Assembly: GCF_028553725.1 (NCBI RefSeq)
Contig: NZ_CP067124.1
Span: forward strand, 1,870,001 to 1,934,000
Source of the DNA: Paracoccus alcaliphilus
GTDB taxonomy: Bacteria; Pseudomonadota; Alphaproteobacteria; Rhodobacterales; Rhodobacteraceae
Length of the DNA: 64,000 bases
Reading direction: 5' to 3'
Shown: positions 18,708-27,006 of the stretch, piece after piece
Numbering within the stretch: the first letter of the stretch is position 1
Layout of the letters: each line of letters starts with the position of its first letter
Position numbers and translations under genes: made by a program
Notes under the pieces: generated by a model
Told to the model about the DNA's origin: nothing
What the model saw: only the letters and a program-made list of their open reading frames with translations
Database searches by the model: none

Positions 18708-18734
18708 GATGTAGCGCACCGATGCATTGGCCAT
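18708..18734 (-). pseudogene. Phage gene cut by IS66 after nine codons
   Basis: The minus-strand frame starts MANASVRYI and is then interrupted by the IS66 right end. A GGAGAA ribosome-binding site lies upstream of the ATG. It follows the tail-fibre gene and its terminator, in the same direction. Nothing of its 3' part was recognised left of the IS66. Confidence 0.6.
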
Positions 18735-18749
18735 TGTCAGTTCTCCATG

Positions 18750-18772
18750 AAAAAACCGCCGGTGAGGGCGGG
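18750..18772 (-). terminator. Rho-independent terminator after the tail-fibre gene
   Basis: On the minus strand a CCGCC...GGCGG stem is followed by six T. It sits between the end of the tail gene at 18802 and the start of the truncated gene at 18734. Confidence 0.7.
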
Positions 18773-18801
18773 CTGTGTTGGTTCGGGCTAGCGGCGTCTG
18801 A

Positions 18802-20542
18802 TCAGACCGGTATCGCGCCCTGCGCCCATGCACGCGCTGCGTCCCGGCCTTCGGCGTTGGGGACATAATCACAGATGCCGATGGCGGCGACGTGGCAGGC
18901 CAGTTCGCCCCAGGCGAAAAGCCTGACGACAACGGTCTCAGGAATTTCCCCTAAAACGCTCATGGAGTGGACGCCATCGACCAAGCCATATACGCCTTCG
19001 GTATCCGTCCAGATTTCCAAGGTATGCCATTTGTCGGCAAAGGGGTTGCCCGCCACATCTTCGTCGTCGCCGCCATTCACAACTAGGCCGAACGACCCGT
19101 TAAAGCCAATATAGACTGCGGCTACAGGTCCGTGGTCATTCCAGCCGGGGGTATCGCTGGCCCTGAACCCAGCGATGACAGGGTTGATACTTTGGGGAAG
19201 AGTGCCGGGGATCATGATGGATATGACCAAGTATCTATTCCCCAAGATCAGGTCGCCATCAAGGGCCTCGCTTCCTTCGAATTGCAGCACCCCATCTTCA
19301 ACGGTCGGCTGCGTCCCTGTCATACCCGTCAGGTCGGACAGATCATCAGCGGCGGCAGTGAACACAAATGTCGGCAGATCGCCAGGCTTCGGGTCGGGAT
19401 CACCCCCCGCCACCAGTATTGGGGCCATCCAGCGTCCAGTTCGGCATCGGATCGCCATCGGATGGTTGCCATTTCATCGCCGCGCCTTCGGTTCCGCCCA
19501 TGCCGATGGGTTCATAGGTGGTCGCGATTTCCCATGCGATCTGCCAGAAATATTCGGCCAGCGCCTGCGGCACAGCAGGGTGGGTTCCATCGTGGTTTTC
19601 AAATTCCGGCATGATCCAGACGTTTTCAGCCTCGGTCAGATTGACCTGATACAGGCAGGTCGCCACGAGGCACGACAGGCCATAACATGCGGTAGTGTCG
19701 GGATGAATACCATCCCCGAACAGTTCCTGAATATCCGTGATGCCCGGCACCAGATCGTTCTGAATGTCGTCGTAAACACGCTCCATCCATTTGTGGCCGG
19801 GGATCAGCCAGACGCGCCAATCTTCGGGCAGCGACGGGTAAAGCTGCCGCATTTTCCATGTCGCGTAGTCTGCCATGTATTTGAAACTGTTTTCATATTC
19901 AGGCAGGCCGGTGCGGAACGTATATCCCGCCCATTCAGCGGGCGGTTCTGTGCCACCGGGGCCATTCAGGTCGGGCCAGATCGACCACAGGATAACCTCG
20001 TTGCCTGCACCGTTTTCGATGGTGTTGGCAGTGAACTTGCAGAAATAATCCAGCGTGTTGACCATACCTTCGCTGGTCGTGCGCGGGGGTGGACCGCCCT
20101 CGGTGATCATCAGGGTGTGAAATTGGTCGATATCTTCTACAGCGCGTTCGCCCTCAGTGAGATTGCCATCGTGTTCCCAACGGTATTGAATCATGCTGCC
20201 GGGAACCGTGGATTTGATCTCTCGGTTATACGTATCTGTGTAGCCAACTGACTCGAGGACCGACCTCATATTGCCGGGCCACGGTCCGATATGCACATAG
20301 GAGTCGGTCAAGCTGTGGCCGCTGTGGATCGTGCGTGTGGTGTCTGTGGAAGCAGTGCGGGCGAAGTCACCGGGCTCGACAGGCGCTGCTGCCACGCTGA
20401 TAGCCTCTGACATGGTGGTATTCAGCAGATACCACATTCCCGCCGACAGACCGCTGATAGTCATGGGGAGTGCGCGCCGGGTGGTGTAGATGATCTCATC
20501 CCCCGTCAGATCTGCGTCTGTTGCGATGATGCGTTTTGTCAT
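18802..20542 (-). pseudogene. Phage tail protein: SGNH-hydrolase-like plus lectin-like domain, frameshifted
   Basis: The first frame (20542 to about 19400, 380 codons) has SGNH features: a Ser in IHSGHSLTDSYVHIG near residue 78 and a late Asp-x-x-His in FGDGIHPDTTACYG. It ends in a glycine linker at six G (C6 at 19403-19408 on the plus strand). Removing one base joins it to the second frame (DPDPKPGDLPTFVF..., about 200 residues), which looks like a LamG/concanavalin-type carbohydrate-binding fold. The joined length of about 579 residues suits a tail spike that removes acyl groups from surface sugar. The upstream gene overlaps its ATG. Confidence 0.75.
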
Positions 20543-20935
20543 GGTGTTAAGCCCTCTATCGTGATCGTGCCAGCGCCGTTCGCGGCAATCAAGGCAGTTG
20601 GTGTCGGTATTGCGTTAACGGTGATCTCGCCCGCGCCGCCGGTGACGATCCATTGAGACCGATGCGGATCCGGAAGGGTGGCCAGAAGCTGTTCATTGTC
20701 AGAACCCTCGGACAACGGTCAGCGCGGAACTGCCATGAGAGGTGCCGCGCGCGACAATGGTCACCGCATCATCGACCTGAAACGCGCCGACATAGCCCAG
20801 CAGCCGCAACCGGTTCGCCTCGTCCGGCTCGCCCGGGCAGACGTCGATCGGGTGCGGGCTGTGGTTCTGGACGATGTCACCGGCTTGCAGCGAGATCGGG
20901 TCGGACCAACTGTCGGTGATCGGATAGACGGGCAT
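20539..20935 (-). pseudogene. Small phage virion-type protein, frameshifted
   Basis: Starts MPVYPITDSWSDPISL after a GGAGG box, stays open to TVVRGF then stops at 20699. In the next phase it continues SDNEQLLATLPDPHRSQWIV, then GEITVNAIPTPTALIA and GTITIEGLTP, ending in an ATGA overlap with the tail gene start. The span is 397 bp, one base more than a multiple of three, matching one inserted base near 20700-20715. Joined, it would be about 131 residues. Phage tail-associated role inferred from position only. Confidence 0.65.
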
Positions 20936-20950
20936 GTGAACCTCCATGTG

Positions 20951-20970
20951 AAAAACCCGCGCGAGGCGGG
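20951..20970 (-). terminator. Terminator upstream of the small phage gene
   Basis: On the minus strand a CCCGC...GCGGG stem with a five-base loop is followed by TTTTT. It lies just before the ribosome-binding site of the 20935 gene and closes whatever leftward unit preceded it. Confidence 0.65.
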
Positions 20971-21031
20971 CGGAGGTAACGAGATTGCGTTGAGGCCTTG
21001 GCCGCTGCGGCCTGCGCCCTATCTATGGGCA

Positions 21032-21268
21032 ATGATTTTCACCCGCCTGCACAAACGCCTGCGCGACATGCGCGATGAAGCTATCCGGCGTCCGCCATAT
21101 CGCATAGTCTATATGCACGCCCTGACCGTCGCCCATATGGACGGCCGCCTGATCGCGGATGATCATCCTTCGTGGGAGCGCGTTCACGAAGCCATAGCGG
21201 CCGCGCGCGCCGGTGATCCGGATGCGCTGGACACGATCGAGCGCGAACTGCTGCGCCTTCGGGAATGA
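21032..21268 (+). CDS. Hypothetical small protein
   Basis: A 78-residue frame (MIFTRLHKRLRDMRDEAIRR then YRIVYMHALTVAHMDGRLIAD and a helical, charged C-terminus ending in ERELLRLRE). Composition looks like a folded helical protein and codon use is GC-rich. It is the only plus-strand candidate in the prophage tail block, and no strong ribosome-binding site is visible. No family recognised. Confidence 0.45.
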   Translation: MIFTRLHKRLRDMRDEAIRRPPYRIVYMHALTVAHMDGRLIADDHPSWERVHEAIAAARAGDPDALDTIERELLRLRE

Positions 21269-21783
21269 TGACGACGCGATTGAACGGCTGATTTTTCGTG
21301 CTATGGCTTTGCCGTCTCGCGTGCGCACATTTTTTGCGAGGCCGCGCCAAGGTCACATCTAGCTTTTTGCTGCATCAGGGATCTTGGCCCACCTTCGGGT
21401 CCGGCTTGCCTTTCAGGTGGGGAATGCCTGACCATAAGGACAGGATGACTTCCGCGTCAGATTCGGCCAGAACAGCGTCACAGCCGAGCGACATGGCAAG
21501 CGTGTTTTCGAGTGACCGTGTTGTGGTATCGAGCGGTGTGGCTCGGTTGAAAAATCCCCATTAGTGGAACCACAGTTAGTGTCCTGCGTTCTTCCAGGAC
21601 TAGGGACAGCGTATAGTGTGCCGTAATGAGTGCTCTAGCTGTGCTGAGGGAACGAGTGAGGGCGCGCCCATTTTTCCTGCCCGTTTCAACATCGTCGGAC
21701 AGCGGACCGCATCGGTAATGCTGCCTATTGTCTGCTCTTAATCGCCGGCTTAGTGTCGTTGTTGATGGGCATGGCGGTTCCGC
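21269..21783. other. Degenerate prophage DNA, no intact gene
   Basis: About 515 bp. A minus-strand open stretch at about 21370-21480 reads VLAESDAEVILSLWSGIPHL and soon ends, so it is probably the 3' end of a leftward phage gene whose start is lost. The rest (21540-21783) carries stops in all frames and nothing I recognise. Confidence 0.4.
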
Positions 21784-21975
21784 TCAAGTTCCCCTGCCCA
21801 TCATCTCCAGCCGCGCGGCCTTTTCGCTGGACTCGGATTGCATGTGCTCCATGCGCCGGCCCATGTCGGCGATCTGGTATTGCGCGACGGCAAATGACGC
21901 GATGATCCCCGCCAGCACCACGCCGATCGTCACGAGATTGCCAAAACGGATCTTCGGGTCATATTCCAAGGACAT
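21784..21975 (-). CDS. Small phage membrane protein (one TM, coiled tail)
   Basis: A 63-residue protein, MSLEYDPKIRFGNLVTIGVV..., with one transmembrane helix near residues 12-34 and a charged amphipathic tail (IADMGRRMEHMQSESSEKA). A GGAG box nine bases before the ATG supports this start. Similar short proteins occur in alphaproteobacterial prophages near lysis genes, so a holin-like role is possible but only inferred. Confidence 0.6.
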   Translation of the reverse strand: MSLEYDPKIRFGNLVTIGVVLAGIIASFAVAQYQIADMGRRMEHMQSESSEKAARLEMMGRGT

Positions 21976-22272
21976 TCGTCGCTCCTGTTGCATGAAATGG
22001 CCAGCACTTGGCGGGGAAGTGAGATCGTTTCGGATTGCCGTTATTCGCTCTGGTCGGTGACCTGCTGGCGGCCAGCTCTGCTACTGCCATCGCTGCGGCC
22101 TTCTCGTCCGCTTCGGCGCGCTCAAGCTCCAGATGCGCCGCTCTCGCTTCAGCCAAATGCTCGCGATCCGCTGCTTCGCCCTGCGGCTCATGCAGCCGCA
22201 CGTTGATCCAGCGCCCATCCGGCACATCGATGGCCTCGCCCGCGATCCATCGGCCCTCATTCCAGAGAGGCT
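21959..22272 (-). pseudogene. Phage gene remnant with coiled coil, next to IS630-B
   Basis: Leftward frame PLWNEGRWIAGEAIDVPDG, then RWINVRLHEPQGEAADREH and a long Ala/Glu-rich coiled coil (AHLELERAEADEKAAAMAVA). It has no good start and begins at the IS630-B edge. If the IS is removed precisely, this frame is in phase with the tail gene on the other side, separated by one TAG codon (S-A-S-stop-P-L-W). So it is either the 3' part of that gene beyond an amber codon or a separate gene that lost its start. Its 3' end overlaps the small membrane gene. Confidence 0.55.
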
Positions 22273-22355
22273 AAAGTATTTCTACTGAACCCTGAATCGT
22301 TTGGGGTTCCGTCGCAGCGCGGATCGTGATTCCCTTCTGTCTGGGAGGATAGATC

Positions 22356-22742
22356 ATGTCAGCACCATTGCCGTCGGCGCTCCGGACGCGGTTTCAGCTA
22401 TATATCGAGGAGGGTTTAAGCGGTCGGGCGGCGGCGCTGCGGCTGAAACTCTCGCCGGCGACCGGAGCACGTTGGGGCCGGGCGATCAGGACCAGGGGGC
22501 ATGCCGAACCATTGCCCCAGGGACGTCCCAAAGGGCATGGAAAGCTTGCCCCGCACCGGGCCTTTTTCGAGGAACTGCTCGCACAGGATCCCGACATCAC
22601 GCTGTTCGAACTCAGGGACGCGCTGGTCGCAGCGGAAGGCGTTCGTGTCCATCACTCGTCCATTGCCAGTCTGCTGTCGCGGCTTGGGTTCACCTATAAA
22701 AAAAGTCGCTGGTGGCCGCCGAACGCCGCGGTGCCAGGGTAA
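22356..22742 (+). CDS. IS630 transposase, OrfA (copy B)
   Basis: 128 residues, nearly identical to the copy A OrfA (RFQLYIEEG instead of RFQRYIEEG). It keeps the A7-G slippery site, so the -1 frameshift into OrfB remains possible. Confidence 0.88.
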   Translation: MSAPLPSALRTRFQLYIEEGLSGRAAALRLKLSPATGARWGRAIRTRGHAEPLPQGRPKGHGKLAPHRAFFEELLAQDPDITLFELRDALVAAEGVRVHHSSIASLLSRLGFTYKKSRWWPPNAAVPG

Positions 22743-23314
22743 GACAGCGGCGAACCGACTGGTTCGAGCATCGCTTGCCAGCCATCGCGGATCGGCCGGA
22801 ACGCGTGGTTTTCATAGACGAGACCTCGGTGAAGACCAACCTCACCCGCCTGCGGGGACGTGCCCTGCGCGGCACACGCCTGACCATGGATGCGCCCTTC
22901 GGCAGCTGGGGAACACAGACCCTGATCGCCGGGCTCACACCGGATGCCCTGATTGCGCCCTGGTGCATCCGGGGCGCAATGGACGGCCCCGCCTTCGCAG
23001 CCTGGGTTCGCGAGGTCCTGATCCCGGAGATCGAGCCGGGAACCGTGGTGATCCTCGACAACCTTGCCACCCACCACAACAAGCAGGCTGCTGAGGCTCT
23101 GCGTGCCCATCGCTGCTGGTTTCTCTATCTGCCGCCATATTCGCCGGACCTGAACCCCATCGAAATGGCATTCGCAAAACTCAAGGCGCACCTGCGCAGG
23201 ATCGGGGCAAGAACATTTACCGACGTCTTCAAGGCCATCGGCGAAGTCTGTGATCTCTTCGATCCCGGCGAATGTTGGAACTACTTCAAGGCCGCAGGAT
23301 ATGTCGCAGGTTAA
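22712..23314 (+). CDS. IS630 transposase, OrfB catalytic part (copy B)
   Basis: 200 residues with all DDE motifs intact: VVFIDETSVK, VVILDNLATHHNK and PYSPDLNPIE. It differs from copy A by a single residue in the first twenty. With OrfA it should give a functional transposase. Confidence 0.9.
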   Translation: MAAERRGARVRQRRTDWFEHRLPAIADRPERVVFIDETSVKTNLTRLRGRALRGTRLTMDAPFGSWGTQTLIAGLTPDALIAPWCIRGAMDGPAFAAWVREVLIPEIEPGTVVILDNLATHHNKQAAEALRAHRCWFLYLPPYSPDLNPIEMAFAKLKAHLRRIGARTFTDVFKAIGEVCDLFDPGECWNYFKAAGYVAG

Positions 23315-23329
23315 AACAGAAATGCTTTA

Positions 23330-23927
23330 GGATGCCGAGACCGTCAGGTCATCACCGTCCCACGCAGTCTCGACATGGCACAGGATATTGCCGTTGTGGT
23401 CGCGGGGAACCTCGATCTGCCAGCCGGTCGCGGCCAGACCCACCGTGTTCGCAATTCGATATGTGCCGGTTGTGGTTCGGGTGACTTCGGCCTCGGTCTG
23501 CTGCACGGGTTCCTCGATGAAGCCGTCAGCAAACAGGCGTAGGATCGGCGAGGCAGCTTTGACGAAGCCATTGCTGTCCACGGTGGTGTTGGCTGTCGTT
23601 CTGATCTCATACCACGAGTTCCAGATGTCCCCCTCGCATTTCCGGGCTAAAATGCGATTTGCTTGGATTCCGATAGCGAGCTGCGCGGCGTAACCTGCGG
23701 CCTGACCACCATGCAGCACCTGCATGATACCAATCGGGGGTACATTGAGCACCGCGCCATGCGCACGCCAGATCCCGTTCGTTCGCAAGTTGTTTAAGTC
23801 CCTTCCCGATCTAGGATCAGGGATGTCCACATGGGTGTTGGTTGCGCCCCAGCCAAAAGCGCCTACGGTCGATGGTGGCGTGAGGAAAACCGATCTCGCC
23901 GATGGAGACGATGCCCTTCACTTCCAT
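23330..23927 (-). pseudogene. Phage tail protein, frameshifted and abutted by IS630-B
   Basis: Starts MEVKGIVSIGEIGF, directly after the stop of a 28-codon phage gene. About 14 codons in, one extra base near 23882-23888 throws it out of frame. The other phase continues LTPPSTVGAFGWGATNTHV, then GAVLNVPPIGIMQVLHGGQA and ends WDGDDLTVSAS at the IS630-B border. Repetitive, Gly/Thr-rich composition and position fit a tail or receptor-binding protein. The span is one base longer than a multiple of three. Confidence 0.6.
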
Positions 23928-24014
23928 TCACGTCGCAGCCTGATAGTCGTCCTCGTCTTTGGGCGCGGGCGGGGTCGATGCGACGAACAACTGTTTTTTG
24001 ATACTGGTGGCCAT
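23928..24014 (-). CDS. 28-residue phage protein
   Basis: Reads MATSIKKQLFVASTPPAPKD, then a short acidic end (EDDYQAAT). An AGGAG box eight bases upstream of the ATG and an upstream terminator hairpin suggest it is expressed. Its stop is followed at once by the ATG of the tail gene. Too short for family assignment. Confidence 0.5.
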   Translation of the reverse strand: MATSIKKQLFVASTPPAPKDEDDYQAAT

Positions 24015-24039
24015 TGGCCTGCTCCTTTCGTTTCAATGG

Positions 24040-24066
24040 AAAAGCCCCGCTCGATATGAGCGGGGC
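24040..24066 (-). terminator. Terminator closing an upstream leftward unit
   Basis: On the minus strand GCCCCGCTC-ATATC-GAGCGGGGC is followed by TTTT: a nine-base-pair stem. It precedes the 28-codon phage gene. Confidence 0.7.
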
Positions 24067-24102
24067 AAGTGTTCAGTTCAGGTGTTTGCCTGCCGGGCCG
24101 TA

Positions 24103-24256
24103 ACGCGCCGCGACATACCTAGTCAGCGACGCTTGATGAGCGGAAAAACCGTATATACCGCACAGGTGAGGATTATGCGAGACGGCTTCAGCGTCTGCGT
24201 TATTGGGGTGTTGGTCGCTGTCCGGAAAGGGCATCGAGAGATTTTGGCAGATTGAA
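24103..24256 (+). pseudogene. Second fragment of the dusA-type integrase 5' region
   Basis: Frame RRDIPSQRRLMSGKTVYTAQ then VRIMRDG matches the integrase N-terminus at 13173 (RRLKSGRAVYTPQVRIMRDG), after which similarity stops. At DNA level 24151-24186 matches 13215-13250 at 34 of 36 positions, in the same orientation. It is a remnant only, with no catalytic domain, and sits at the right edge of the island. Confidence 0.75.
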
Positions 24257-24299
24257 TCGCTTCAGAGGGCAGGGCGAAACGCCGCCGTAAAGTCAGGTA

Positions 24300-24905
24300 T
24301 CAGTCGCGGATCTCGCCCGGATCGACGCCCCAGATCGAGGTCTTGGATACCCAGCCCCGTTGCCCGCCGCCCGAGATGCGGCACCATTGCGGATTACATT
24401 CTCCCAGCCGGACGATGGCGCCCATTTCGGCCCGGGCCACGACATCGGAATCGGGGTTGGGGCGGGCGCGCAATTCGACCATATCCTCGGTCACGAGCGC
24501 GGTGCGCACGCCCGACAGCAAAGCGTAATGCACCCAGCCGCCGGCGCCGTCCTTGTCCTCGACCCGGCGCCAATGGCCGAATTCGGCGGTGACGCGCAGC
24601 GGCATCCCGGCATGGCGGAACACCCAGTCGATGCGATGCGACAGGCTGGGGCCACGCCGGACATTGCCTTCGCCCCCCTTCAGGCTGACATAGCGGGGGA
24701 CAGGCAGGTTGGTGACCGCGCCGCGACCAATGCCATCACCTTCGGTTTCGCGGCTGATCTGCGCATCGGCTGACGGGGTGCCCTGGGCCAGTTGCACCTC
24801 TTCCCCGGGCCGCATGCCATGCGCCATGTGAGAGACCATCGCAGCAGCCATGATCATCGTCAGACCCATCAGCCTGAGATGCCCGAACCCGTTTCGTGCC
24901 GTCAT
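24300..24905 (-). CDS. SH3-domain protein, exported
   Basis: A 201-residue protein. A hydrophobic N-terminal segment near residues 9-30 looks like a signal peptide or anchor. Two bacterial SH3-like modules follow: YVSLKGGEGNVRRGPSLSHR with WVFRHAGMPLRVTAEFGHWRRV, and MVELRARPNPDSDVVARAEM with GAIVRLGECNPQWCRIS. This double pattern is common in alphaproteobacterial periplasmic proteins thought to bind cell-wall or protein ligands. It is divergent from the hydroxyacid dehydrogenase and is the first core gene after the island. Confidence 0.85.
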   Translation of the reverse strand: MTARNGFGHLRLMGLTMIMAAAMVSHMAHGMRPGEEVQLAQGTPSADAQISRETEGDGIGRGAVTNLPVPRYVSLKGGEGNVRRGPSLSHRIDWVFRHAGMPLRVTAEFGHWRRVEDKDGAGGWVHYALLSGVRTALVTEDMVELRARPNPDSDVVARAEMGAIVRLGECNPQWCRISGGGQRGWVSKTSIWGVDPGEIRD

Positions 24906-25091
24906 TCGTTTCCCGTTCCTGCCTGACCGGAGACCCGGTCGCCCTCATGCCTGCTGGCCAGTGTGCTGCGTTCCCGCCATGATCCGACCCCGTGGGGTCT
25001 TGTGCATGCCCCGCGACGCAGGCAGTTTGCCAAAAGCCGTCCGACTTTGGAAGTGCGCGGTTCGACACGAGTTCGAGAAAGTGAGGTTACC

Positions 25092-26099
25092 ATGAGCAGC
25101 AATCCCTCCTCGCCGGCACGTCAGCGACTGCGGATTTCCGTCACCCGGCGCCTGCCCGAGACGGTGGAAACCCGCATGAGCGAGCTGTTCGACGTGTCGC
25201 TGAACGAAAGCGACCGGCGGATGAGCCGGGATGAACTGGTCGTGGCGATGCAGAATTGCGACGTTCTGGTGCCAACCGTGACCGATCACATCGACGCCAA
25301 CATGCTGGCGCAGGCGGGCGGGCGGTTGAAGCTGATCGCCAATTACGGCGCGGGCGTGGATCATATCGACGTGCTGTCGGCCCGTCAGCGCGGGATTCTG
25401 GTGTCGAACACGCCCGGCGTGGTGACCGAGGATACCGCCGACATGGTCATGGCGCTGATCCTGAGCGTGACCCGGCGCATCCCCGAGGGCATGGCCGAGA
25501 TGCAGGCCGGGCGCTGGCAGGGCTGGGCCCCCACCGCGCATCTGGGCGGGCGCGTCGGCGGGCGGCGTCTGGGCATTCTGGGCATGGGCCGGATCGGTCA
25601 GGCGGTGGCGCGGCGGGCGAATGTTTTTGGCATGCAGGTCCATTACCACAACCGCAAACGGCTGCGCCCCGAGATCGAGGCCGATCTTCAGGCAACCTGG
25701 TGGGAAAGCCTGGACCAGATGCTGGCGCGGATGGACATCGTCAGCGTGAATGCGCCGCATACGCCCTCGACCTTCCATCTGCTGAACGCGCGGCGGCTGA
25801 AGCTGCTGAAGCCCTCGGCCGTGGTGGTGAACACCTCGCGCGGGGAGGTGATCGACGAGAACGCCCTGACCCGGATGCTGCGCGCGGGCGAGATCGCGGG
25901 CGCGGGGCTGGACGTGTTCGAGCATGGGCATGAGATCAACCCCCGGCTGCGCGAACTGCCCAATGTCGTGTTGTTGCCGCATATGGGGTCGGCCACGGTC
26001 GAGGGGCGCGCCGAGATGGGCGAAAAGGTCATCATCAATATCAAGACTTTCGATGACGGCCACCGCCCGCCGGATCTGGTCGTTCCCTCGATGCTGTAG
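25092..26099 (+). CDS. D-2-hydroxyacid dehydrogenase (glyoxylate/hydroxypyruvate reductase type)
   Basis: A 335-residue NAD(P)-dependent reductase. The Rossmann motif GRRLGILGMGRIGQAVARR lies near residue 160-178. Catalytic residues are visible: Arg in VVVNTSRGEVID, Glu in GAGLDVFEHG and His in VVLLPHMGSAT. Family members reduce glyoxylate or hydroxypyruvate in the glycerate pathway. The start at 25092 follows GAGGT; a longer upstream frame exists but homologues begin near here. Exact substrate not provable from sequence. Confidence 0.87.
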   Translation: MSSNPSSPARQRLRISVTRRLPETVETRMSELFDVSLNESDRRMSRDELVVAMQNCDVLVPTVTDHIDANMLAQAGGRLKLIANYGAGVDHIDVLSARQRGILVSNTPGVVTEDTADMVMALILSVTRRIPEGMAEMQAGRWQGWAPTAHLGGRVGGRRLGILGMGRIGQAVARRANVFGMQVHYHNRKRLRPEIEADLQATWWESLDQMLARMDIVSVNAPHTPSTFHLLNARRLKLLKPSAVVVNTSRGEVIDENALTRMLRAGEIAGAGLDVFEHGHEINPRLRELPNVVLLPHMGSATVEGRAEMGEKVIINIKTFDDGHRPPDLVVPSML

Positions 26100-26102
26100 G
26101 CG

Positions 26103-26167
26103 GGCAGGGGGCGCTGCCCCCATCCCCGTTCCGGGGATTCCCCCGGGATATTTGCGCACCAGAGATG
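26103..26167. repeat. Intergenic GC hairpin plus recurrent ATATTTGCGCACCAG motif
   Basis: GGGCAG...CTGCCC and CCCC-GTTCC-GGGG stems are followed by CCCGGGATATTTGCGCACCA at 26142 and then GAGATG. A close match of the second part lies at 54494-54519 and a minus-strand variant at 9253-9271. Here it separates convergent genes and may act as a terminator. Confidence 0.55.
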
Positions 26168-26181
26168 GGCCGGGGGTCGGG

Positions 26182-26997
26182 CTATTCCGCGCGATATGTC
26201 TGTTCGGGGGCCGGGAAGCTGTGGTCGCGGACAGCTGCCGCATAGGCGGCGATGGCCTGTTCGGCGCGAGGGCCGAGGTCGCCGAATTTGCGCACGAAAC
26301 GGGGAACCCAACCGGACAGGCCCAGCATGTCGTCGAGCACGAGGACCTGGCCGTCGCAGCGGGCAGAGGCGCCGATGCCGATGGTGGGGGCGGTGATCGC
26401 CTGTGTGATGCGGTCGGCGAGCGGTTCCATGACGCCCTCGACGACGGTGGCGAAGGCGCCGGCCTCGGTCACGGCGCGGGCATCGGCGATATGGGCGGGC
26501 CAGCTGGCTTCATCACGACCCTGCGTGCGGAAGCCGCCCATCACATTGCTGGCCTGGGGTGTCAGGCCGATATGGGCCATGACCGGGATGCCGCGCTGGG
26601 TCAGGAAGCGGATGGTTTCGGCAAGGCGGGCGCCGCCTTCGAGTTTCACCGCGCCGCAGCCGGTTTCGGCCATGATCCGGGCGCAGTTGCGGAAGGCCTG
26701 CGCGGGGCTTTCCTCATAGCTGCCGAAAGGCATGTCGATCACGACGAGCGCGCGCTGGCTGCCGCGCATGACGGCCTGACCGTGCAGGATCATCATCTCC
26801 ATCGTCACGCCGATGGTCGAATCGAGGCCGTGGACGACCATGCCGAGGCTGTCGCCGACCAGGATCACCTCGGCATGGGCATCGACCAGCCTGGCCATCG
26901 GCGCGGTATAAGCGGTCAGTGCGACGATGGGCTGGCCGTTCTTGCGGGCGGCGATCTGGGGCACGGTGATGCGGCGGATCGGGGCTTGCGTGGACAT
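26182..26997 (-). CDS. panB: 3-methyl-2-oxobutanoate hydroxymethyltransferase
   Basis: A 271-residue TIM-barrel enzyme that adds a hydroxymethyl group from 5,10-methylene-THF to 2-oxoisovalerate, the first step to pantoate. Diagnostic blocks: [36 protein letters not shown] (metal-binding Asp), [19 protein letters not shown] and the catalytic Glu region VVEGV. It follows panC by nine bases on the same strand, forming a panC-panB pair for vitamin B5 and coenzyme A. Confidence 0.94.
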   Translation of the reverse strand: MSTQAPIRRITVPQIAARKNGQPIVALTAYTAPMARLVDAHAEVILVGDSLGMVVHGLDSTIGVTMEMMILHGQAVMRGSQRALVVIDMPFGSYEESPAQAFRNCARIMAETGCGAVKLEGGARLAETIRFLTQRGIPVMAHIGLTPQASNVMGGFRTQGRDEASWPAHIADARAVTEAGAFATVVEGVMEPLADRITQAITAPTIGIGASARCDGQVLVLDDMLGLSGWVPRFVRKFGDLGPRAEQAIAAYAAAVRDHSFPAPEQTYRAE

Positions 26998-27006
26998 GGG
27001 GGCTCC

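Larger units (their letters stand above)
22273..23329 (+). mobile_element. IS630-family insertion sequence, copy B
   Basis: Same element and orientation as copy A, with only a few base differences (for example TAAAGTATTTCT at the left end). TA borders at 22273 and 23328. It landed in the TA of a TAG codon in a leftward phage tail gene, so the gene now ends with a TAA supplied by the IS. Confidence 0.92.
13071..24298. mobile_element. Decayed integrated element next to dusA
   Basis: About 11.2 kb between dusA and the SH3 gene is accessory. It contains a broken integrase, a DUF2189 protein, two IS630 copies, a deleted IS66, a leftward prophage tail module with its own minus-strand terminators, and a second fragment of the integrase 5' region at the far right. 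Core genes flank both sides. I could not find a copy of the dusA 5' sequence at the right edge, so the outer att site is missing or too diverged to see, and the right boundary is approximate. Confidence 0.7.

Noticed and set aside
18802..24014. Gene transfer agent cluster
   Set aside because: The genes are a short, decayed tail-fibre module without the conserved GTA head and tail genes, and it carries prophage-type terminators and integrase remnants.
24963..25091. Longer start for the 2-hydroxyacid dehydrogenase
   Set aside because: The extra 43 codons look like leader DNA (Arg/Pro-rich) and the ATG at 25092 fits family length and has a ribosome-binding site.
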